DNA from: Glutamicibacter sp. MNS18
GTDB taxonomy: Bacteria; Actinomycetota; Actinomycetes; Actinomycetales; Micrococcaceae
Assembly: GCF_026107515.2 (NCBI RefSeq)
Contig: NZ_JAPCHW010000001.1
Location: 434,001-498,000 of the forward strand
Length of the DNA stretch: 64,000 nt
Reading direction: 5' to 3'
Each line of letters starts with the position of its first letter. Position 1 is the stretch's first letter. The notes beneath the pieces were generated by a model. The model was not told the DNA's origin and made no database searches. It was given only the letters and a program-made list of their open reading frames with translations. The position numbers and the translations under genes are program-made. Of this stretch, positions 60,252 through 64,000 are shown one piece after another.

Positions 60252-60325
60252 CGCGGGGTGGAGCAGTTCGGTAGCTCGCCGGGCTCATAACCCGGAGGTC
60301 GAAGGTTCAAATCCTTCCCCCGCCA
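60252..60325 (+). tRNA. Initiator tRNA-fMet (CAT), copy 2
   Basis: The sequence is identical over all 74 bases to the copy at 59746, including the unpaired 1-72 position and the GGG/CCC anticodon stem. It has its own terminator and a separate upstream region unlike that of copy 1, so it is a separate transcription unit. Confidence 0.96.
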
Positions 60326-60333
60326 CGATGGCG

Positions 60334-60364
60334 AGAAGAGGTCCGAAAGGGCCTCTTCTTTTTT
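60334..60364 (+). terminator. Terminator of tRNA-fMet copy 2
   Basis: AGAAGAGGTCC, loop GAAA, GGGCCTCTTCT followed by TTTTT; one U-G pair interrupts the stem. Confidence 0.9.
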
Positions 60365-60391
60365 GCCCGGATTTCACCCGCAGAAGCCAAA

Positions 60392-60421
60392 GGCCGTCCT
60401 CCCGGGAACGGGAGAACGGCC
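60392..60421 (-). terminator. Terminator of the pspA unit
   Basis: GGCCGT and ACGGCC enclose CTCCCG/CGGGAG with one mismatch and a four-base loop, 20 bases beyond the pspA stop on the minus strand. Confidence 0.7.
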
Positions 60422-60440
60422 AAAAAGCGGGTATACGGAA

Positions 60441-61172
60441 CTAGGACTCCAGGATGCCGGACTGCTTGGCCTTCAACGCGGCCAGCCGGGCCTCGATCTC
60501 GGTCTGCTCGCCGAGGTCTTCCAGCTGTTCGAATTGGGCATCCAGGCTGGAGGAAGCCAGCTCGGCGGCACCGCGCACCCGTGCCTCCTCACGGCGCACC
60601 TTTTCCTCGAAGCGGCCGATCTCGCTGGTGGCGTCCATGATGTTGACGGCCTTGACGGCCTCGTGCATCTGGTTCTGGGCCGCAGCGGCCTTGGCGCGGG
60701 CGGTTAGCTCGTCACGCTTGGACACCAACTGGGTGCGCTTGAGCTTCATCTGGTCCAGGCCGGTCTTCAGCTTCTCCACGATCTCGCGCTGCGAGTTGAT
60801 GGTCGGCTCGGCGCTCTTCATCTCGCTTTCTGCCTGCATCTGGCGCTGGATGGCGACCTTGGCAAGGTTGTCGAACTTTGCGGCATTCGCGCTTTCGCCG
60901 GCAGCGCGGAATTCCTCCGCCTTGTTCGACGCGGCCAGCGCCTTGTTGCCCCATTCGGACGAGGCCTGCTCGTCCTCGCGGTAGTCATCTTCGAGCATGC
61001 GCAGGTTGCCGATGGTTTGGGCCACGGCCTGCTCGGCCTCGGCGATGTTGTTGGTGTAATCACGGATCATCTGATCCATCATCTTCTGCGGATCTTCCGC
61101 CGCGTCGACCAGTGCATTGATATTTGCCTTGGCTAGTTGGGCAATGCGACCGAAAATGGACTGCTTGGTCAT
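60441..61172 (-). CDS. pspA: PspA/IM30 family phage-shock protein
   Basis: The 243-residue protein begins with the amphipathic helix SIFGRIAQLAKANINALVDAAEDPQKMMDQ and is then almost entirely coiled coil (for example MLEDDYREDEQASSEWGNKALAASNKAEEF). It belongs to the ESCRT-III-like PspA/Vipp1 family that binds stressed inner membranes. It lies 54 bases downstream of the TPM-domain gene on the same strand, so the two are likely one unit. No pspF or mycobacterial clgR/rv2743c-type partner is beside it. It ends with a short AALKAKQSG helix, as usual. Confidence 0.93.
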   Translation of the reverse strand: MTKQSIFGRIAQLAKANINALVDAAEDPQKMMDQMIRDYTNNIAEAEQAVAQTIGNLRMLEDDYREDEQASSEWGNKALAASNKAEEFRAAGESANAAKFDNLAKVAIQRQMQAESEMKSAEPTINSQREIVEKLKTGLDQMKLKRTQLVSKRDELTARAKAAAAQNQMHEAVKAVNIMDATSEIGRFEEKVRREEARVRGAAELASSSLDAQFEQLEDLGEQTEIEARLAALKAKQSGILES

Positions 61173-61226
61173 TGTGGACCTTTCTATCGATTGTTGATTA
61201 AACGTCTGGATTGAAAACCGTCTGGC

Positions 61227-63275
61227 CTAGAAGCTGCCTCCGGCGCCTCCTCCGCCCCGGAATCCGCCACCTCCACCACCGAAGCCGCCGCCGAAACCAC
61301 CCCCGCCGAAGCCTCCGCCACTGCTTCCGCCGCCGAAGCCGCCGAAGCCGCCGAAGCCACCACCTTGGCTTCCACCGCCTGACCGGCCTCCGCGCAGAAT
61401 CGAGTCAATCAGGATCCCGCCCAGCACGGCACCGCCCACCCCGTCGAAGGGTCCACGCTGCCTGCCGCCTCCGAAGCCTCCGCCCCCGCCGAAGTTGTCG
61501 ACGTCGCTCTCGGCCATGCGCGCGGCCTGTTCGGCCAGGCGGACGGCCCGTTGGGCGGTGGCCAGTGCGGCCGCGGGTTGGTTGTTCGACTGCGACACCG
61601 CATCGTCGTAGCAGCGTTGGGCTTCAGCCAGCCGGGTGCGTGCCGAGGAACGGACTCCTCCACGTCGGGCCCGGATGTAGTCCTCGGTGCCGCTGATGCG
61701 GGACTGGGCCGTGCGCAACACCGCCTGCAGCTGGGAACGGGCATGCCGATCCTGCTCGGCCTGGTCGCGCAGGCTGTCCAGCTGTGCAGAGAGCGGTTCG
61801 CTGGCCTCGCCCAGGTTGGAGATCAGCTGCAACGGGTTGGGTTTGTCCTTCGCCAATGCGTCCTGGACCCGCGTCAAGGCGGTTTCCAGGGCTGCCACCG
61901 GACCGGCCAGTTGATGCCGGTTAGCACCATCCAGCATGGCCTTGGCTTGGGTCAATTCCGCCGTGGCATCCTGGATCGCCTCCCGCAGGTCCTGCTCTGC
62001 CTGGGACAGCGACTGGGCTGAGCGGCCGATGGCGGCCAGCAGGCCTTCGGCCTGGTCCTGCGCATCCTCGGCTCCGTGGACTAGCACTGCGGCCTGCGAA
62101 CGATCGTTGGAGGCCACCGCGGTTCGCGCCTCGACCAGGGCCGAGCGTGCAAAGCTGATGCGTTCGGAAGCCTGCGAAACGTTGTCGAGGACCTGGGACG
62201 TGGCCGCCGGGTCGTAGCGGGAGGATAACTCCTCGATCTGGGCCATACTTTGTGACAGGTTCTGGTTCAGCCGCTCCAGTACCTCGTCCAATTCCTCGAT
62301 CCGGGTCTCGGCGTTGGCCTCCAGCTGGCGCAATTCACGGAACTCGTCGGCGTGGGCCTGCAGGGTGTTGTTGACCTCACCACACCGATTGATGATCTCG
62401 CCCAGCCAGGCGCGTTGATCCTGCTCGGTATCGGGGATGTGGTCATCGAGTTGTTGTTGCAGGCGGAACGACTCGCTCAGGTGCACCTTGGCGGCGGCCA
62501 GATCCTCGTTGAAGGTCTTGATCGCGTCGGCACCGTACTGGGCTTCGGCGAACCCCAGTTCCTGTTCCGAGGAGCGGATCGAATCGTCGGCGGCGACCAG
62601 CAGGTGATCTGCCTGCTTGCGTAGCTGGTCCAGTGGGACCAGCTGCTCGGTAGGCGGTGCACTGGAACGGCGCTGCTTCTTCTTGCTGCGTCCGGCCAGC
62701 ACGACATAAAGCAGAACCGCACCCGCGCCGAGTATCAACAGGATGGGGAAGACCGAGATTCCCCCGCCTGCGGTGGAGGAACCGGTTTCCGCCACGTTGC
62801 CAGAGGCCCCGGTGATGCCTTCGATCGCCCCTTCCGCAGCGCCGAGCCAGTCCAGGTCATTAAGCGCAGGGGCGATGAAGCCGGTGTAGATCTGCTGCTG
62901 GTAACCTTCCAGCTCGCTGCCTTGCGAAGCCATGAAAATGGCTTGGCGTTGCTCGGTGGCCACTGCGAAGATTGCGTCGCGGCTGCCCATGTTCTTCTGT
63001 TCCGCCACCGCCTCGGCCCATTCGGCCGGCTGATCGGGGTCATCGAAGTTCTCGACGTAGACGATGAAGAGACTGGTTCCCGTTTCGGAACGCAGGTGCG
63101 AGAGCTGCTGCTCAAGATCGTCAACCGCGTCATCCAGGACGCCGGCATTATCCACGACGAAGGTTCCGGCCGGAATCTCCACCGGGGGTTCGGCATGGCT
63201 GGGTAGTGCCACCGAGAACAGCAGCAACACGGCCGTGATCGTTGCTGCCAACAGTCTCCGTGCGGTGAACGGCAT
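61227..63275 (-). CDS. Membrane-anchored TPM-domain protein with coiled coil and Gly-rich tail
   Basis: The 682-residue protein has a signal peptide (residues 1-28, LLLFSVALPSHA). A TPM/Psb32 domain follows at about 35-155 (TFVVDNAGVLDDAVDDLEQQL, SLFIVYVENF, IFAVATEQRQAIF). A membrane helix lies at about 173-193 (VFPILLILGAGAVLLYVVLAG). A long cytoplasmic coiled-coil region covers about 205-580, and the last 80 residues are Gly/Phe-rich repeats (GGFGGFGGFGGGSS). TPM proteins are tied to membrane-protein quality control. Its partner is pspA, 54 bases downstream. Fusion of TPM to a coiled coil resembling PspA-interacting segments suggests membrane-stress signalling; this is inference. Confidence 0.88.
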   Translation of the reverse strand: MPFTARRLLAATITAVLLLFSVALPSHAEPPVEIPAGTFVVDNAGVLDDAVDDLEQQLSHLRSETGTSLFIVYVENFDDPDQPAEWAEAVAEQKNMGSRDAIFAVATEQRQAIFMASQGSELEGYQQQIYTGFIAPALNDLDWLGAAEGAIEGITGASGNVAETGSSTAGGGISVFPILLILGAGAVLLYVVLAGRSKKKQRRSSAPPTEQLVPLDQLRKQADHLLVAADDSIRSSEQELGFAEAQYGADAIKTFNEDLAAAKVHLSESFRLQQQLDDHIPDTEQDQRAWLGEIINRCGEVNNTLQAHADEFRELRQLEANAETRIEELDEVLERLNQNLSQSMAQIEELSSRYDPAATSQVLDNVSQASERISFARSALVEARTAVASNDRSQAAVLVHGAEDAQDQAEGLLAAIGRSAQSLSQAEQDLREAIQDATAELTQAKAMLDGANRHQLAGPVAALETALTRVQDALAKDKPNPLQLISNLGEASEPLSAQLDSLRDQAEQDRHARSQLQAVLRTAQSRISGTEDYIRARRGGVRSSARTRLAEAQRCYDDAVSQSNNQPAAALATAQRAVRLAEQAARMAESDVDNFGGGGGFGGGRQRGPFDGVGGAVLGGILIDSILRGGRSGGGSQGGGFGGFGGFGGGSSGGGFGGGGFGGGFGGGGGGFRGGGGAGGSF

Positions 63276-63448
63276 TTTCGTCCTTAGCTTTCTGGTGCAT
63301 AGATGTTAGCTACACAATACCCGTGACAGATTGACAAATTCCTGAAGACGGATGAAATTTCGTGATTCCATTGAGGGTATGGGCAGAAAGTCTTGACAAT
63401 TTTCGTGGCATGGATGGCAACTCACAGGGGCTACTCAGTTACTGCCGC

Positions 63449-63476
63449 TTAAGACCACAGATCGAGCCGCGATAAT
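63449..63476 (+). promoter_or_regulatory. Putative promoter of the S1C-protease-like gene
   Basis: TTAAGA (63449-63454), a 16-base spacer and GATAAT (63471-63476) precede the ATG at 63513, which has AAGGAA as ribosome binding site. Confidence 0.5.
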
Positions 63477-63512
63477 CGATCTCAAGAGACTTACAGGACG
63501 AAGGAAACGACG

Positions 63513-64000
63513 ATGAGCCAGCCACCTAGCGAACCGAATGAGAACAACAGCGGCAACACCGATCCGCGGCACCCTGACCGGGCCGACCACGGGCAGAGGC
63601 CGGTCGCCGGGCCGCAGCATCCGGCGGTGACTCCGCTCGGCAGCACCGGAGAACCCACTCGTCCGATACCGCAGCATTCCGCTGCCGACACGGGATCACA
63701 GCAACCCGGTGATGATCAGAGCACCGCACGGTACCCGAGCGCTGCGGGACAGTACCAGGGGCAACCGTCACCAGCCGACGCATCCGGCCCCAACCCCTAC
63801 GGAGCCAGTCCCTATCCGCAGCACCAGGCACCGCTGCCGCCGGAACGCCCGGCTCGCAAACGGTATGCCGGGTCCACGCTGATCGCGGGCATGGTGGCCG
63901 CGGCGCTGATCGGCGGTGTCACCGCGGCTGGTACCACCTACCTGATGACCCCCACCGGAAGTGGCACGGCGCAGGTGCAGTCACCCCGGGAAGGGGTGGT
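63513..64000 (+). CDS. N-terminal part of a membrane-anchored protein, probably an S1C (HtrA/DegP-like) serine protease
   Basis: Only about 162 residues are inside the window. A hydrophilic Pro/Gln/His/Ser-rich region (1-120) is followed by RPARKRY and one membrane helix (about 128-147, LIAGMVAAALIGGVTAAGTTYL). This cytoplasmic Pro-rich tail plus single helix is the usual N-terminus of actinobacterial trypsin-like S1C proteases, whose protease and PDZ domains come later. No catalytic residue is yet visible, so the assignment is by architecture. AAGGAA lies before the ATG. It is divergent from the TPM gene across 237 bases. Confidence 0.5.
   Translation, partial: MSQPPSEPNENNSGNTDPRHPDRADHGQRPVAGPQHPAVTPLGSTGEPTRPIPQHSAADTGSQQPGDDQSTARYPSAAGQYQGQPSPADASGPNPYGASPYPQHQAPLPPERPARKRYAGSTLIAGMVAAALIGGVTAAGTTYLMTPTGSGTAQVQSPREGV

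Noticed and set aside
61227-61480. Gly-rich repeats as mobile or PE_PGRS-like element
   Set aside because: The repeats are the C-terminal low-complexity tail of a TPM-domain protein, a usual feature of that family.

Overview
The window looks like chromosomal backbone of a high-GC actinobacterium of the family Micrococcaceae (Arthrobacter / Paeniglutamicibacter / Glutamicibacter type). The basis is GC-rich coding sequence with GTG starts, actinobacterial marker families (DUF3107, DUF3117, DUF2342, UPF0182, AdnAB, UvrD2, actinobacterial coproheme decarboxylase) and a gene order that recalls two blocks of the Mycobacterium tuberculosis chromosome (around Rv1177-Rv1234 and Rv3193-Rv3211). The assignment is by recognition only; no search was run. 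I see no insertion sequence, prophage, integron or CRISPR array.

Layout. 0-7.5 kb: an ArsR-type regulator, a small SH3-like protein, then 7Fe ferredoxin, dapC, citrate synthase, two small unknown genes, and divergent dapD/dapE (succinylase branch of diaminopimelate/lysine synthesis). 7.5-11 kb: a glutamate-type ABC importer (gluABCD order, minus strand) with a stem-loop between gluB and gluC. 11-19.7 kb: LOG-family protein, DivIVA-like membrane protein, DUF3117, O-methyltransferase, an ECF sigma factor of SigE type directly followed by tatB, then mrp, a DUF1003 protein and an MgtE-N/CBS protein without a channel, a membrane-anchored stress protein and two small unknowns. 19.7-27.4 kb: aminopeptidase P, PHP phosphoesterase, an orphan beta-class DNA methyltransferase, DEAD-box RNA helicase, RNB-domain ribonuclease, DUF3107 and TetR. 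27.5-37.9 kb: the complete tetrapyrrole pathway from glutamyl-tRNA to heme by the coproporphyrin route (hemA divergent from hemE-hemG-hemQ-hemH-hemC-hemD-hemB-hemL). 38-40.6 kb: methionine ABC importer metNIQ. 40.8-53.7 kb: DNA-repair block (DEDDh exonuclease, alkyltransferase-like protein, adnA, adnB, degenerate phosphotransferase, nudC, uvrD2, YgjP-like metallopeptidase). 53.8-64 kb: DUF2342 zincin-like protein, YlbL-like PDZ-S16 protease, UPF0182 membrane protein, two identical initiator tRNAs, pspA with a large TPM-domain protein, and the start of a membrane-anchored protein that runs off the window.

How the genes work together: the window is dominated by biosynthesis (DAP, heme), import (glutamate, methionine), envelope quality control (TatB, PspA/TPM, YlbL-like protease, UPF0182) and genome/RNA maintenance. 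Genes inside operons are tightly packed with 4-base ATGA or GTGA overlaps (gluC-gluD, mrp-DUF1003, hemQ-hemH-hemC, atl-adnA-adnB, nudC-uvrD2), and convergent units are separated by strong shared hairpins.

No self-evidently new system is present. The signals most worth following are regulatory: (1) phased TTCGACG repeats, two of them inside a 21-bp tandem unit, in the hemA/hemE divergent control region; (2) about fourteen genes whose start codon lies 6-7 bases after a -10-like hexamer, suggesting leaderless mRNAs; (3) a sigE gene with no adjacent anti-sigma gene; and (4) several degenerate or truncated family members (MgtE-N/CBS protein without membrane part, phosphotransferase lacking its catalytic Asp, AdnA with eroded helicase motifs, SH3 domain without its acetyltransferase).
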